Shown: positions 1-11,203 of the stretch, in pieces
Layout of the letters: each line of letters opens with the position of its first letter
How positions within the stretch are numbered: the first letter of the stretch is position 1
Assembly: GCA_029959085.1 (NCBI GenBank)
Contig: JARWIR010000039.1
Coordinates: forward strand, 1,612,001 to 1,676,000
DNA: 64,000 nucleotides
Reading direction: 5' to 3'
Source: Nemophila menziesii
Taxonomy: Eukaryota > Streptophyta > Magnoliopsida > Boraginales > Hydrophyllaceae
The notes under the pieces: generated by a model
What the model was told of the DNA's origin: nothing
Databases searched by the model: none
What the model saw: only the letters and a program-made list of their open reading frames with translations
Made by a program: the position numbers and the translations under genes

Positions 1-441
1 CGCATTCCAAACGATGGTAAAAATGGTGATACAGCCGGGAAAGAGATGACGATGATCACGGGTATATGTGACATAAACCCTAATGCACTTATCTGTGATT
101 TTGCTTTTGATCCATGTGGATACTCAATGAATGGTGTTGATGGTGATCGTTACTCTACAATACATGTTACACCTGAGGATGGTTTCAGCTATGCAAGCTA
201 TGAATTCGTTGGTTCAAATTATGATGATCATAATAGTATTGCAGAGGTGTTAAAGAAGGTGGTACAAGTTTTCCGGCCAGGGACAATGTCAGTGTCGATA
301 ACAGGGGCTAGTCATGAGGTTTGGAGGCGTATTTCCAGTGCCATGGATCCTCTTGGAATGAAATGTAGGAGTTGTACTATGGATGACTTTCAAACCATTG
401 GAGGTGTTGTGTTTCAAACATTTACTAGTCGTCGGAAATAG
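1..441 (+). CDS. SAMDC: S-adenosylmethionine decarboxylase, C-terminal part (partial)
   Basis: The frame is open from base 1 and ends at TAG 439-441, giving about 146 residues of C-terminal protein; the 5' part lies outside the window. The product decarboxylates S-adenosylmethionine to supply aminopropyl groups for spermidine and spermine synthesis in the cytosol. The segment DPCGYSMNG followed by STIHVTPEDGFSYAS is the signature of the plant enzyme's C-terminal half. The self-cleavage site that creates the pyruvoyl cofactor is N-terminal and not visible here. The ATG at 46 is internal, because the upstream codons read on in the same frame. No stops or frameshifts are seen, so this looks like the end of a working gene. 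Plant SAMDC genes are usually controlled by upstream ORFs in the 5' leader, which is also outside the window. Confidence 0.93.
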   Translation, partial: RIPNDGKNGDTAGKEMTMITGICDINPNALICDFAFDPCGYSMNGVDGDRYSTIHVTPEDGFSYASYEFVGSNYDDHNSIAEVLKKVVQVFRPGTMSVSITGASHEVWRRISSAMDPLGMKCRSCTMDDFQTIGGVVFQTFTSRRK

Positions 442-770
442 ACTACCACTACCAGTACGGGATGGAAGTGAAAGTAGGGGTTTTCTTTTCTTTTGGGGTT
501 AATTTGTTAATTCTTTTTAATTATTAAAGAAATGGTTGATGAAAATCTTCATGCATGGTTATTAGTGTTATTGCATCCAATATGAAAGAGATGAGGGGAT
601 CATCATGATATTGTACCCCACTTATATTCGCACGCTTAGAAATGGTGAGTTTGTATGATAATACTATATCCTAGTGGTGATATGTGGAAATGTTTAATAC
701 TTTTATGACTTGAAACTCTAAAGAAATCTCCACTCTTTCTTTAACGAGTAACGAGTAATTATATAGAGAG
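442..770 (+). other. SAMDC 3' UTR and downstream flank
   Basis: AT-rich sequence after the SAMDC stop. It should hold the 3' UTR and polyadenylation site. I see no ORF or repeat in it, and the exact transcript end cannot be fixed from sequence alone. Confidence 0.5.
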
Positions 771-963
771 TAATGATATTATATCCTCTATAATGATACT
801 ATTCAAATATCATCCAACAACAACATGATATGAATTAGTTTGTTATAAATTATTGTTAATTTATTTTTTTCTTATTTAATTAACAATTTATAACCAACTA
901 AATCATGTTACATCATTAAATGATATTTAGATAGTACAGTTTTAGATGGTATATATCACTATT
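771..963. mobile_element. Foldback MITE of about 190 bp
   Basis: The left half (from TAATGATATTATA) and the reverse complement of the right half (ending TATATATCACTATT) align over most of their length. Shared blocks include CAAATATCAT / ATGATATTT, AACATGAT / ATCATGTT and GTTATAAATT / AATTTATAAC. The halves meet at about 850-880, as in a small non-coding inverted-repeat element. I cannot define a target duplication or assign a superfamily. Confidence 0.6.
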
Positions 964-1379
964 CTTTTTTAATTGTTTTATTTTTCTTATATAGCTAGTT
1001 TCATCCACGTATATTTTCTTAATTCCACAAATAATATTCACTTACATTTTTACATATATTAAAGAAATATCATTGTTATCCTTATTATTGCTAAAATATC
1101 TATCAATGTAATAGTAAAAAAATTGAGAAAGAATTACTTAAAATTCAAAGTTAACAAAAAATTTAGGATACTCATTTTAATAAGTGGACATTATTTGTTA
1201 CTATTTTACACACTTCATCATTTTTAACACAATCTTCTAGTTGCTACTTTTTGTTCACTTTCAATTGCGTTCATTGGGTTTGGTCTACTTTTATGGAATT
1301 TATTTTGATTAAATAAAATTCGCTATAAATTTGATGAATAAAAACAAATTATCATTTTTTAGGTTATATCACACTATTT
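964..1379. other. AT-rich intergenic DNA
   Basis: Very AT-rich, without a long ORF or a repeat I recognise. Confidence 0.4.
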
Positions 1380-2067
1380 AAACTAAGCAAATAAGAACTA
1401 GAAAATTAAACCGAACTAAAAATTGGAAAAAAAAACCAACTAAAAAAACCAAAAACCAAAAAAACCCAATGGTTCGGTTTTCATTTTTTGAAAACCGAAT
1501 TTTTGTGGTTCGGATCGGTTTACAACGCAAAAAACGAACCAAAAAATCGAATAAAAACTAAAACGACGAAGGAAAAAATAAGGAATGTGAGAATTTTTTA
1601 ACAAGAATTATGTGAGAGAAAATTTTGTTGAGAATTTATTGTCTACGTGAATTTTTTTTGACGGTGTTATTAGCGAGAATTTTTTATATCACATAAGATT
1701 ATATTAGTAAGTATCTACTTGATTAATTTTATTAATCATAATTGTATATAGTTCATAATTTTATAAATTTACTTAGTTTTATAAATTAAGATAATAGTTG
1801 TTAGAATAGTAACATAATTGTATTAGAATATTAGTCGCTATTGGACAATGTATTTCAAGTAATGGTATGAAAAAAATTATTGGTCAACCATCCAACTTTG
1901 CTGCGAACCAAAAATCGAAGTGAAACGAACAAATTCAGAACCAAAGACCAAATGTGAAACCAAATGCGAACCATCCGCTTTGGTTTTTATATTAAAAAAA
2001 ACCAAAATATTCGGTTCAGTTTCGATTTCGGCAAAAAAACGAAACGAACCGAACCGTGCTCACCCCC
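1380..2067. repeat. GGTTCGG/CCGAACC-rich transposon remnant
   Basis: Clusters of AACCGAAC and GGTTCGGTTT in both orientations lie at about 1405-1560 and 1900-2057. The right edge reads CCGAACCGTGCTCACCCCC, which resembles the ends of non-autonomous hAT-type plant elements. No matching left end was found, so this is probably a damaged MITE-like element. It abuts the CACTA end at 2070. Confidence 0.4.
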
Positions 2068-2069
2068 AA

Positions 2070-2741
2070 CACTATTACACGCATAATTCTTCGCGACCAT
2101 GTTTTTAGCATGGGAATTCATGTCCTCGCTAAAGATAACCTCATTTTTAAGTAACTTTATCAGCGTGGACTATTGTCCTCGCCTAAGTGTGACCGCTAGT
2201 CTGGTGAAGAAAAATAAATTAAAATTTGTCCTCGCCATTGTGCTTCTCTTTCACGATGAATTTGGTGTCCTCGCTATTGATATCATTCACGATGACATAT
2301 TAGGTCATTAGCGAGGACAAATGTCCTCACTATTAAGTGACGAGTATATAGATGTCAGCGGGCTGAACACCATTAATGGTGAATTTTACCCAAAAAAAAC
2401 CTACCAATGAAATGCTCTCATTTTTTCCCTAATCAGTAACTTATGATTGGCCCCATTATTAACAAAACTTCTCTACTATATTATACGCATGTGGGTCCCA
2501 CTTATAGTACAAAAATTCCATCAAAATCTCTAAATTAGATACTTTTAAAAAATTCAATCTTTTTTATTTTTTGTTTAAATTAAGTATTTGTTGTATTATG
2601 TTTTGATTATATAAATGATATGTGTCTTATTTGGTATATTTTAGGTGTTATAATGTACATATTTGGATATAATTGTTATTTTTAAAATCTGTTTAATTAT
2701 TTTTATTTAGTTATAATTAAATGTTTAACTCAATTTAGATA
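2070..2741 (+). mobile_element. 5' end and subterminal repeats of a CACTA transposon
   Basis: The segment begins CACTATTACACGC at 2070, compatible with a CACTA terminal repeat. At about 2120-2340 it carries repeated copies of GTCCTCGC or its complement GCGAGGAC (near 2121, 2175, 2229, 2268 and 2312), like the subterminal repeats bound by CACTA transposases. A TNP2-like coding remnant follows at 2742. The matching right terminus was not found, so the element is truncated or its right end has decayed. Confidence 0.55.
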
Positions 2742-2963
2742 ATGGATCTGGTTATGGATAAGAGTTGGATTAAATCAAATAATTTTGTTACGAGGGAATA
2801 TTTGTTGGGTGAAGGATCTTATTAATTTTGTGATAGAATACATGGGTAAATCTGGTTTCATCTTTTGTTTGTATAATCATTGTTTCAATAAATAAAAAAT
2901 TTCATATTAACGATGTTAGAATGGATCTTTATAAATGGGGGTTCTGATCATCGTATGAGGTTT
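2742..2963 (+). pseudogene. CACTA (En/Spm) TNP2-like transposase, N-terminal remnant
   Basis: Reading from ATG 2742 or 2754 gives MDKSWIKSN and then EYLLGEGSY, the usual start of the transposase-associated domain of plant TNP2 proteins (MDKSW...EYL.G...F). Stops follow within about 25 codons, with further degraded homology ending in MLEWIFINGG. The frame is broken, so this is a dead copy. It is cut at 2963 by retroelement E1 and continues at 14205, with ggttt duplicated on both sides. Confidence 0.72.
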
Positions 2964-4431
2964 TGATGTCTCCTCATTTGTGATAGTAAAATATACTCAT
3001 GAGACATCATTTTAGGCTTATTTATTAGTTTATAGGTTGATTTTAGCTTATTTTAGTGCACTTTCCTATTTTGGGTCTTGATTTGTAGAATTATTATTTT
3101 TAGAGCATATTGGGTTTAATTGTTTATTTAGTGTGAAGCTTTAAAGATAATTATGGAGATTAATTAGAGTCCAAGTCCAAGACAACAACTTATGGAAGGA
3201 GATATGCATGGAAATTGGAGATAAGGAAATAATTGCTAAAAAGATGGAAAAGGAAAAGCTGCCTAAATCTGGGATTCTGCAAAGATAGGCGTTTTTACCT
3301 AATAAAGAGGCCGAATTTGGTAAATTACTCCTAAAGGGTCTAGATAATTCTGTTGCGATTCTTTTGGTATCTTGTGGAGCAAAATCGGACCAATAATAAA
3401 GAAGTTATGACCAAAACAACGCAGCAGTGTTTATCTTTATTTCCATACGAATTTGAGTTGGGCTAGGAGTCCATTACTTAACTTATCTCTAAAGAAACGA
3501 ATTAGGTCAACCTCTAACCTATAAATACAGCCTCTTAACACTCTTAAATCATCCTTGGTGAAACCTTAAGCCAAGAGGAAGCATACAACACAAGAGAGAA
3601 GTCTGGAAGGAGCTGTCATCAACAATGTCTTCTTCTACCTTTAGATTTGTAATTTCTTTCTTTTCTTTCATGAACTAATTTTCTTTAGCTTAAGTTTTAG
3701 CATATATGTATGAACCCTAGTTTTGATTGACATCTATCTAATTTGGGAATTTAATGTTTTAAATAGAATTATAGTTTTTATTCTCTGTTTATGTGTTTGA
3801 ATTTATATTCTGTGTTCTTCTGGACGGCCGCCATTAGAATTACCATCTAGTAATTAGGATACCATTGACAACGGTGTTTAATTACATGTTTAGCACATAA
3901 CGTTTAGTTTTAGGTTTGATCTGACAACCCAACCTAGCTAGATAATCACTATGGTTGGGTCTTGTGACTCTTTACCAATTACAGGAAAAGTTTGCTTAGG
4001 AAGCCTTATTGACACAGGTAAATCCTATTTTAAACTACCGATAGCATATTGGAACCGATTAGGGAAATACTACATGATTCACCCTTACATGTTTAGAACG
4101 GCAAAACTAGTGGGGATTACATGCTAATAACTTAAGCTATATTCTCATATCACTTCTCTTTCATATTTAATTTTCTATTCTTAGTTTAATTTAGTTATTT
4201 AGAAAACAAAACAAAAATCTATTTATTTTTACTTTTATTTGCGTTTACTTGTTCTAGCTTTGATTATTTGCACTTGGTATTTGCATAAGATTCTCCTAAC
4301 CTCTGTAGTCTCTGCGGAACGAATCTTTATCTAAAACTTGCATACGATCTGTATACTTGCAGAACCGTGTAGTTCTAGGGTGTTTTTGCACTTATTTTAT
4401 ATCTTATTTTATCACACCCTAGGCCCCACCA
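2964..4431 (+). repeat. E1 5' LTR
   Basis: 1,468 bp, from TGATGTCTCC to GGCCCCACCA. Its first 46 bases are bounded by TGATGTCTC and GAGACATCA, a perfect inverted repeat. A TATA box (TATAAATA) lies at 3520-3527. Confidence 0.95.
3520..3527 (+). promoter_or_regulatory. E1 5' LTR TATA box
   Basis: TATAAATA in the context CCTATAAATACAGCC, followed by a CA-rich stretch. This is the likely pol II promoter for the genomic RNA. The same box is at 13293-13300 in the 3' LTR. Confidence 0.65.
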
Positions 4432-4437
4432 AGTTTT

Positions 4438-4454
4438 TGGCGCCGCTGCCGGGG
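4438..4454 (+). other. E1 primer-binding site
   Basis: TGGCGCCGCTGCCGGGG starts six bases after the LTR. It is complementary to the 3' end of plant tRNA-Asp with one mismatch; the usual Athila/Tat form has GTT where this has GCT. The same 17-mer occurs in E2, E3 and E4. Confidence 0.85.
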
Positions 4455-4557
4455 ACTACATCGTTAGTCCTTGTGCATATATCTTGTGCTTTTATTTTTA
4501 GTTAGTTCTATTTTACGCTTTTTGTTTTTAGTTTTTGTTTTTCAGATTTAGTTACAG

Positions 4558-7500
4558 ATGGAGAACCCAAGGAGACTTGAGCTACCCATCGACTTCAGAG
4601 TGGAGCCACGAGGAATTCACGCTCCAGAAATCCAAGCCGCTAAATTTAAACCTGATCCTGGGATGTTAACTCAGTTTGCGTCTCATGGATTATTCAGCGG
4701 AGATGCACATCAAGATCCGATCCGATATATTCAGAAATTCATGCAGATCTGTGATGCTTATATCATAAGAGGAGTTACTAGGGAGCAAATATATTACTTG
4801 ATGTTCCAGTTCTTCTTGACCGGATGTGCAAGCGATTGGTATGATGCCCAATACCCTCATATTATTCCAGATTGGGACAAGCTTCAAACAAGATTCCTAG
4901 ACCGTTTTTATCCGGTTAGTAGACGTTTAAAGGACATGTTGGAGCTTGAACAATTTATACAAGAAGAGGAAGAGAGTTTGGGTGAAGCATGGTTACGATT
5001 TACAGAGAAGAAAGCGAGGTGTCCATATCATAGATCCTCGCCAGAATATTATTTAACCGTGTTTTATGGAAGCCTTAATGACAAATCAAGAGAGAAAGCA
5101 GATTCGGTAGGAAACGCAGGTTTTGTGTTGCTAGATCCTGTAGAAGCTGAGTTGGGGATGGAAAGAATTCTTGAGAACGAGAGAAGTTGGCCAAGGAAAT
5201 CAGTAAAGGAGAACAATTCAGAATCTCTAAAGCTTAAGGAATTGGCTAAACAACTCGAAGAGCTGACAGAACAAGCCCGAACAATTGCTCAGGTAAATAT
5301 GGTACGCACAATTCCTTCGTGTCTTGGTTGTGGATCAAGAAATCATGTGTGGGCAGGATGTATGAATAATCCAGCAGTAGCTTCCGTTCAATATCCTCAA
5401 GATAACTATTACTCGAATAGTTACAATCAAGAAAGCTACACTAATTATCAACAACCTCCACAAAAGAGTTGGGACAGAAAACAAGAAACTAGTCAGCAAC
5501 CCCAACTTCAATCTTATAATCCTCCACAACCTATTCAGAAAAAGGCACCCATTGTTAAGAAAACTTGTCAAGAACCGAAGAAAGATCCACCTAAACAATC
5601 AATGCAATTGGCAAAACAAGAACAACTCCAGAGTTTGACTTCAAGTATGACTAAATTAATGCAAAACGTTGAGAAGAAAATAAATTATAGCCAACAGAGA
5701 GTTCGAACTCAGGAGAAGGTTATAAAGCAACTAGAGCATACTATATCACAGATGGCGAGTACATTACAAACTAGGCCGAAAGGGCAACTCCCAAGTGACA
5801 CTATTGCTCCTAGAGACGATTCTTGCCATGCAGTTGAATTGCGAAGTGGGAAGCAACTGCCTCCACCAAGACCAGAACCAGAGCCTATCCCTATTCCAGA
5901 ACAAAGGGGGGAAGAAATAATCAAAGATACAGTCAAAGAGGTAGTTCAACCAAAAAGTGTCCAAGCCGAGACACCTGATAAGACAAGACAACCAGTGGAA
6001 CTCAGTACACGCCCTCCACCACCATACCCTTCACGTGTCAGGAAGAAGGACAATGACCTGGAATTCAAGAAGTTCATTGACATGTTGAAGAAATTAGAAA
6101 TCAATATACCCCTTGTTGAAGCTCTCAAGAGAATGCCAAGCTACATGAAATTTATGAAAGACATTCTCTCCAACAAGCGAAGTATAGAGACTGGGGAACC
6201 AATTGGATTACCTAGGGAGTGCAGTGCTATATGTCAAAATGAGTTGCCACCAAAACTAGAAGATCCCGGAAGTTTTACAATTCCCATCGGCATTGGAGAA
6301 AATTGGACCGGGAAAGCATTATGTGATTTAGGTGCAAGCATCAATCTCATGCCTAAATCCCTGTTCGAGAAGCTTAATATCGGAGAAGTAGTACCTACAT
6401 CTGTGGTACTACAAATGGCGGATCGCTCCCTCTCACGACCAATAGGTAAAATTGAAGATGTTTTAGTTAACGCGGGCTCTTTTATTTTTCCTTGTGATTT
6501 TATTATCCTTGACTACGACGCGGATAAGAATGTCCCCATCATTTTGGGTAGACCATTCTTAGCCACGGGGCGTACACTAATTGATGTTGAGAATGGTGAG
6601 TTGATCATGAGAGTACAAGGCGAACAGGTACGATTTAATGTGTTTCAAGCTATGAAATATCCTAAAGCGAAAGACGAGTGCTTCAAGGTAGATGTCATCG
6701 AAAAAATTACGCAAGAAATCTTCAATGAAGAAAGCTTAGAAAATGATCTTGACAAAGCCTTAGCACCTGAAACACCAGAACTCGAGATTCCCCCTGAAGA
6801 TGTTGCTGCATTAGGATTAAACATACGAGAATTACTTCGAGAGCCAGGTGACATTGAACCAATGAAACAACCATCTATAATATGTCCACCTGTTCTCGAA
6901 GAAAAACCACTTCCAGATCACTTACGCTATGCATATCTAGGTACGAACAAAACTTTGCCTGTTATTATTTCTGCTAACCTTTCAGGTCCTCAAGAGGAGA
7001 GGCTACTTCAAGTACTTCGTGCAAACAAAGAAGCAATTGGATGGACTATTGCCGACATCAAGGGAATTAGTCCTTCCGTTTGCAAACACAAAATCATTCT
7101 TGAGAACGAAGGTGGGCGATCTATAGAGGGACAGAGAAGACTCATGCCAGCTATGAAAGAAGTGGTGAGGAAGGAAGTTATCAAGTTGTTAGACGCAGGA
7201 ATTATCTATCCGATTGCTAGCAGTGATTGGGTTAGTCCAGTGCAGTGTGTTCCTAAGAAAGGAGGTTTTACCACCACCCTTAATGATCAAGGCGAAGCCA
7301 TACCATCAAGACCAGTTGTGGGATGGCGCGTGTGCATGGACTACCGGAGGCTGAACAAAGCAACAAAGAAAGATCACTTCCCGTTACCTTTCATTGATCA
7401 GATGCTAGACAAGCTTGCAGGGAGAGAATATTACTGTTTCCTAGACGGATATTCGGGTTATAATCAGATTTGTGTGGATCCCCTTGATCAACATAAAACA

Positions 7501-9798
7501 ACTTTTACATGTCCGTTTGGTACTTTTGCTTATAGAAGAATGCCGTTTGGTTTATGCAATGCACCTGCCACGTTCCAGAGGTGCATGATGGCTATATTTT
7601 GGGACATGATTGATAAATATTTGGAGGTTTTTATGGATGATTTTTCGGTGTTTGGAGACAGTTTTGATGATTGTTTGAGTAATCTAGAGAAAGTCCTTGT
7701 GAGATGTAGAGAAAAAGATCTCGTGCTTAATTGGGAAAAATGCCACTTCATGGTTCAAGAGGGAATTGTGTTGGGACATAAAGTTTCGAAGGCAGGGATG
7801 GAGGTTGATCGTGCTAAAATTGAAGTTATCAAAACACTACCACCTCCGGTTTCTGTTAAAGGAGTGAGAAGTTTCTTGGGTCACGCAGGATTTTATCGAC
7901 GATTTATTAAAGATTTCTCCAAGATCGCCAAACCGCTCTGCTCTTTACTTGAAAAGGATACTCCTTTTAATTTTACTGGAGAATGTCTTCGCGCGTTTTT
8001 GACGATTAAGGAAAAACTGATCTCTACACCTGTTGTTATACCTCCTGATTGGAACGCTCCGTTTGAACTTATGTGCGATGCTAGTGATCACGCTATGGGT
8101 GTTGTGTTGGGACAGAGGAAAGACAAGATTTTCCACACGATTTATTATGCAAGCAAGACTTTCAACGCTGCCCAGATGAATTATACAGTAACGGAGAAAG
8201 AGATGTTGGCCGTGGTTTACGCTTTCGATAAATTTCGTCCCTATCTGGTTGGGAAGAAAACTATTGTATACACGGACCATTCAGCTATTAGGTACCTCAT
8301 GGAGAAAAAGGACGCTAAGCCGCGTCTCATTAGATGGGTACTATTGCTACAAGAATTCGACATAGATATTCGAGACCGAAAAGGATGCGACAATCAAGTT
8401 GCTGATCATTTATCAAGGCTCGAAGGATCTAATGCGAACAAAGAACCATTATCGGTTAAAGAGGTATTCCCTGATGAACAACTTTTTGCTATTAAACGTG
8501 CTTTTGTGCCGTGGTATGCAGATCTAGTCAACCTCATTGTGAGTGGTGTCTTTCCCAAAGATTTCCACCCACAACAAAGACAAAGATTGAACCACCAGGC
8601 CAAACAGTATTATTGGGATGAACCGTACCTCTGGAAGATATGTAGTGACCAAGTGGTTAGAAGATGTGTACATGAAGGTGAGATGGAGAAAATTATTGAA
8701 AGTTGTCATAGTTCACCTTACGGAGGTCACTTTAAGGGCGATAGAACCGCAGCTAAAATTCTTCAATCTGGGTTCTATTGGCCAACCATACACAAAGATT
8801 GTCACAGTTTCGTCCAATCATGTCACAGATGCCAAAAAACTGGCAACATATCGAAAAGAGACGCAATGCCGCTTAATAATATTCTTGAAGTTGAAATCTT
8901 TGATGTATGGGGAATAGATTTCATGGGACCTTTCATCACTTCCTATGGAAATGTTTATATTTTGCTTGCAGTAGACTATGTATCAAAATGGGTAGAAGCA
9001 GTGGCAACACCAAAGAACGATGCTCAAACAGTGATTAAATTCTTAAAATCAAACATCTTTTCAAGACATGGTACGCCACGTGTTCTCATCAGTGATAAAG
9101 GTACCCATTTTCTTAATGCTCCCGTGAGACATTTTCTTAAAAAGTTTGGAGTGAAACACCGTACTTCAACCGGTTATCACCCACAAACTAACGGTCAAGC
9201 TGAAGTTTCTAATCGGGAAATTAAATCTATTCTGGAGAAGACCGTGAACAAATCAAGAAAAGATTGGTCTTTAAAGCTAGATGATGCTCTCTGGGCATAC
9301 AGAACAGCATTTAAAACACCAGTTGGGGCATCTCCATATCGCATGGTCTACGGCAAAGCGTGTCATCTACCGATTGAACTTGAAGCTCGAGCCTACTGGG
9401 CTATTAAAACTCTGAATCTAGACCCAGACTTGGCCGGGAAGCAAAGGATGATGCAGTTGAACGAATTGGAGGAGCTCCGTCATCATGCCTATGAAAATTC
9501 ACGTCTCTATAAGGAGAAAACAAAGCGATGGCATGATAAACGGCTCCGTCCGAAGAATCTCGAGATTGGACAGAAGGTTTTATTATACAACTCTCGATTT
9601 TCAAACTACCCAGGAAAGCTTAAATCCCGTTGGGGAGGACCTTACATTATCACCAAAGTCACACCACATGGAGCGATTGAGATTGAAAATCCAGCCGAGC
9701 AACGGACATTCATGGTGAATGGCCAGCGTTTGAAGAGATACTATGACAGTGAGGACTTTGAGCAAGGAGAGAAAATCTACCTTGTCGAATGCGCTTAG
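4558..9798 (+). CDS. E1 gag-pol polyprotein (gag, protease, RT, RNase H, integrase)
   Basis: A single 1,746-residue frame without stops. In order: retrotransposon gag domain (about 40-210); zinc knuckle of CX2CX4HX4C form (C255, C258, H263, C268); a Q/P-rich linker; aspartic protease with DLGAS at D590, where most retroelements have DTGA or DSGA but Athila types have DLGA; reverse transcriptase with FMDD at 1025-1028; RNase H from MCDASDH to ADHLSRLE; integrase with an HHCC zinc-binding region and catalytic D1454, D1513 and E1549 at the DD(35)E spacing; and a C-terminal WGGPY (GPY/F) module. The product makes the virus-like particle, copies the RNA and inserts the cDNA. Gag and pol are in one frame, so no frameshift is needed. 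All visible catalytic residues are present, so it may be functional. Confidence 0.95.
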   Translation: MENPRRLELPIDFRVEPRGIHAPEIQAAKFKPDPGMLTQFASHGLFSGDAHQDPIRYIQKFMQICDAYIIRGVTREQIYYLMFQFFLTGCASDWYDAQYPHIIPDWDKLQTRFLDRFYPVSRRLKDMLELEQFIQEEEESLGEAWLRFTEKKARCPYHRSSPEYYLTVFYGSLNDKSREKADSVGNAGFVLLDPVEAELGMERILENERSWPRKSVKENNSESLKLKELAKQLEELTEQARTIAQVNMVRTIPSCLGCGSRNHVWAGCMNNPAVASVQYPQDNYYSNSYNQESYTNYQQPPQKSWDRKQETSQQPQLQSYNPPQPIQKKAPIVKKTCQEPKKDPPKQSMQLAKQEQLQSLTSSMTKLMQNVEKKINYSQQRVRTQEKVIKQLEHTISQMASTLQTRPKGQLPSDTIAPRDDSCHAVELRSGKQLPPPRPEPEPIPIPEQRGEEIIKDTVKEVVQPKSVQAETPDKTRQPVELSTRPPPPYPSRVRKKDNDLEFKKFIDMLKKLEINIPLVEALKRMPSYMKFMKDILSNKRSIETGEPIGLPRECSAICQNELPPKLEDPGSFTIPIGIGENWTGKALCDLGASINLMPKSLFEKLNIGEVVPTSVVLQMADRSLSRPIGKIEDVLVNAGSFIFPCDFIILDYDADKNVPIILGRPFLATGRTLIDVENGELIMRVQGEQVRFNVFQAMKYPKAKDECFKVDVIEKITQEIFNEESLENDLDKALAPETPELEIPPEDVAALGLNIRELLREPGDIEPMKQPSIICPPVLEEKPLPDHLRYAYLGTNKTLPVIISANLSGPQEERLLQVLRANKEAIGWTIADIKGISPSVCKHKIILENEGGRSIEGQRRLMPAMKEVVRKEVIKLLDAGIIYPIASSDWVSPVQCVPKKGGFTTTLNDQGEAIPSRPVVGWRVCMDYRRLNKATKKDHFPLPFIDQMLDKLAGREYYCFLDGYSGYNQICVDPLDQHKTTFTCPFGTFAYRRMPFGLCNAPATFQRCMMAIFWDMIDKYLEVFMDDFSVFGDSFDDCLSNLEKVLVRCREKDLVLNWEKCHFMVQEGIVLGHKVSKAGMEVDRAKIEVIKTLPPPVSVKGVRSFLGHAGFYRRFIKDFSKIAKPLCSLLEKDTPFNFTGECLRAFLTIKEKLISTPVVIPPDWNAPFELMCDASDHAMGVVLGQRKDKIFHTIYYASKTFNAAQMNYTVTEKEMLAVVYAFDKFRPYLVGKKTIVYTDHSAIRYLMEKKDAKPRLIRWVLLLQEFDIDIRDRKGCDNQVADHLSRLEGSNANKEPLSVKEVFPDEQLFAIKRAFVPWYADLVNLIVSGVFPKDFHPQQRQRLNHQAKQYYWDEPYLWKICSDQVVRRCVHEGEMEKIIESCHSSPYGGHFKGDRTAAKILQSGFYWPTIHKDCHSFVQSCHRCQKTGNISKRDAMPLNNILEVEIFDVWGIDFMGPFITSYGNVYILLAVDYVSKWVEAVATPKNDAQTVIKFLKSNIFSRHGTPRVLISDKGTHFLNAPVRHFLKKFGVKHRTSTGYHPQTNGQAEVSNREIKSILEKTVNKSRKDWSLKLDDALWAYRTAFKTPVGASPYRMVYGKACHLPIELEARAYWAIKTLNLDPDLAGKQRMMQLNELEELRHHAYENSRLYKEKTKRWHDKRLRPKNLEIGQKVLLYNSRFSNYPGKLKSRWGGPYIITKVTPHGAIEIENPAEQRTFMVNGQRLKRYYDSEDFEQGEKIYLVECA

Positions 9799-9808
9799 CC
9801 TGAGGTAC

Positions 9809-9827
9809 ACGTCTAACTCAAAGACGT
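9809..9827 (+). other. E1 post-stop hairpin
   Basis: ACGTCT and AGACGT separated by 7 bases, 11 nt after the gag-pol stop, followed by the invariant GTTAAACAAAAG. Equivalent hairpins sit just after the coding region in E2, E3 and E4. Confidence 0.6.
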
Positions 9828-10024
9828 TAAACAAAAGTGCTCTTGGGAGACACCCCTTGTTTTAATTGCTTTTTAGATTAGTTGTTTTTGCTTTGTAGTG
9901 TAGAATTTTAAGTTAGTGTATAATTTTAATTGTGTTTTCCAGCTAATGGGAGAGAAAGGTAGTGTGTTATTGTGCAGGAAACGAGTTTGGGGTCAAAAGG
10001 AAATATCTAGAGGAACTTCAAGTC

Positions 10025-10365
10025 TGGCGCGGACTACCCCATGGTCCGCAGGGATGCACCGCGCCCCAAAAACCCGTGCCACGGGTTGGCTAGCTCGGGT
10101 TTTATCCAGAAGGTCGAAAAAAAATCACGGGGCTCGGCGCGGTACACCGGACCCTAGTCCGCGCGCCAAAAACCCGTGCCACGGGTTGGCTATCTCGGGT
10201 TTTTTGACGGACATGCTGCGGACTACCCCCTGCACCGCACCCCTGGTCCGCGACCCAAAAACCCGTACCACGGGGTGCTAGCTCGGGTATTATCCAGTGG
10301 GTCAAAATTTTGGAGCAACAGAAGCTGCGGTACACCGCGGGATATGTCCGGTGCACCGCAAGGAG
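10025..10365 (+). repeat. E1 GC-rich palindrome array
   Basis: A GC-rich island in AT-rich surroundings, with three degenerate copies of CCCGTGCCACGGG (or CCCGTACCACGGG) followed by a CTCGGGTTTT-like block, interspersed with GCGGTACACCGC-type motifs. It lies between gag-pol and a TATA-like box. The ORFs across it are low complexity, and I do not call a protein here. Confidence 0.8.
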
Positions 10366-10457
10366 GCGGTTTAAGAAGGAATTCTTTTCCTAATCAAATT
10401 CTTACCTTATGAGATTAACCCTAGCCTTCCACCCACGAATTTTTCAGACCCAAACCC

Positions 10458-10465
10458 TATATAAA
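10458..10465 (+). promoter_or_regulatory. Candidate internal TATA box of E1
   Basis: TATATAAA in CCCTATATAAACATC, followed by an A/C-rich sequence that resembles a plant 5' leader, then ATG 10736. It could drive a separate transcript for the accessory ORF. Similar boxes follow the GC palindromes in E2, E3 and E4. Confidence 0.45.
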
Positions 10466-10735
10466 CATCTTAAAGCTGGTGCAAACCTTCACAATTAACA
10501 CAACAACTCATCAAATCCTCTCCATCATCTTCCATAAACACAATCCTTCATCAAATTCATCACACTACACCATCAAAACACCATTAAATTCATCAAGCTT
10601 TAGAGTTTTCTTCCAAGATCAAATCCTATAACCTTTCTCTTTAACCAATTCCAAGCAACAACATCAAGCTAAACCAAATTGTCCTTAAAATTTTAATCCA
10701 TCCTTGGTATAACTTGAGTTGTGGGTGAATCAAGC

Positions 10736-11203
10736 ATGACTAACAGATCTGAAGCTATGGAATACAAGAGAAAGTGTTCAATCCTTGGGAAGAATAAGAA
10801 ATTGCCTGGAGCTACTATTGAAAAACCCATCAATATTGATGAGGTTTCTGAAGAATCAAAAGAACAGGCACCTGAACAACCACTACCAAAGAAGAGATTA
10901 ACTGCTAGAATGTCCACACCATCAAGGAGGCCTTTAGACAAGATAAATATCCAAGACCAAGGTTCTTCTACCTCTTCTTCTAAAATTGCTTATGATCTTC
11001 CTCCTTGGGCTATTCAGTTACAAAACGAAGTTGAAAGATTACGTGAAGATAACAAAGACCTTTGGGTAGAAATCATGCAATTGGAAACAAGGGTAGATAA
11101 TTCGACCTTGTACAAGGATATAGATGATTACACCGATCCCTCAGCTTCAGAAGATGAGGATGATATGATGGATCTCTATGGCCAGCCAGGTAAGTCATTC
11201 TAA
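10736..11203 (+). CDS. E1 accessory protein with coiled coil (function unknown)
   Basis: 155 codons from ATG 10736, the first ATG after the candidate TATA box. The protein has a basic, Lys-rich N-terminus, a Pro/Ser/Thr-rich middle that is probably disordered, a predicted coiled coil around LQNEVERLREDNKDL, and an acidic C-terminus (SASEDEDDMMDLYG). No transmembrane segment is visible, so it does not look like an env glycoprotein, although it occupies the env position of Athila elements. The codons run into CAG|GTAAGT at about 11190, a consensus splice donor, so the true C-terminus may come from a downstream exon. A frameshifted relative with a similar coiled coil is seen in E3 (27540-27880, minus). 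Confidence 0.5.
   Translation: MTNRSEAMEYKRKCSILGKNKKLPGATIEKPINIDEVSEESKEQAPEQPLPKKRLTARMSTPSRRPLDKINIQDQGSSTSSSKIAYDLPPWAIQLQNEVERLREDNKDLWVEIMQLETRVDNSTLYKDIDDYTDPSASEDEDDMMDLYGQPGKSF

Noticed and set aside
1920..2311. Two short plus-strand ORFs
   Set aside because: They lie in the GGTTCGG remnant and the CACTA subterminal repeats and have no protein features.
10025..10412. ORFs across the E1 GC island as a protein gene
   Set aside because: Open frames exist on both strands because the palindromes lack stops. The repeats, not a conserved protein, explain them.
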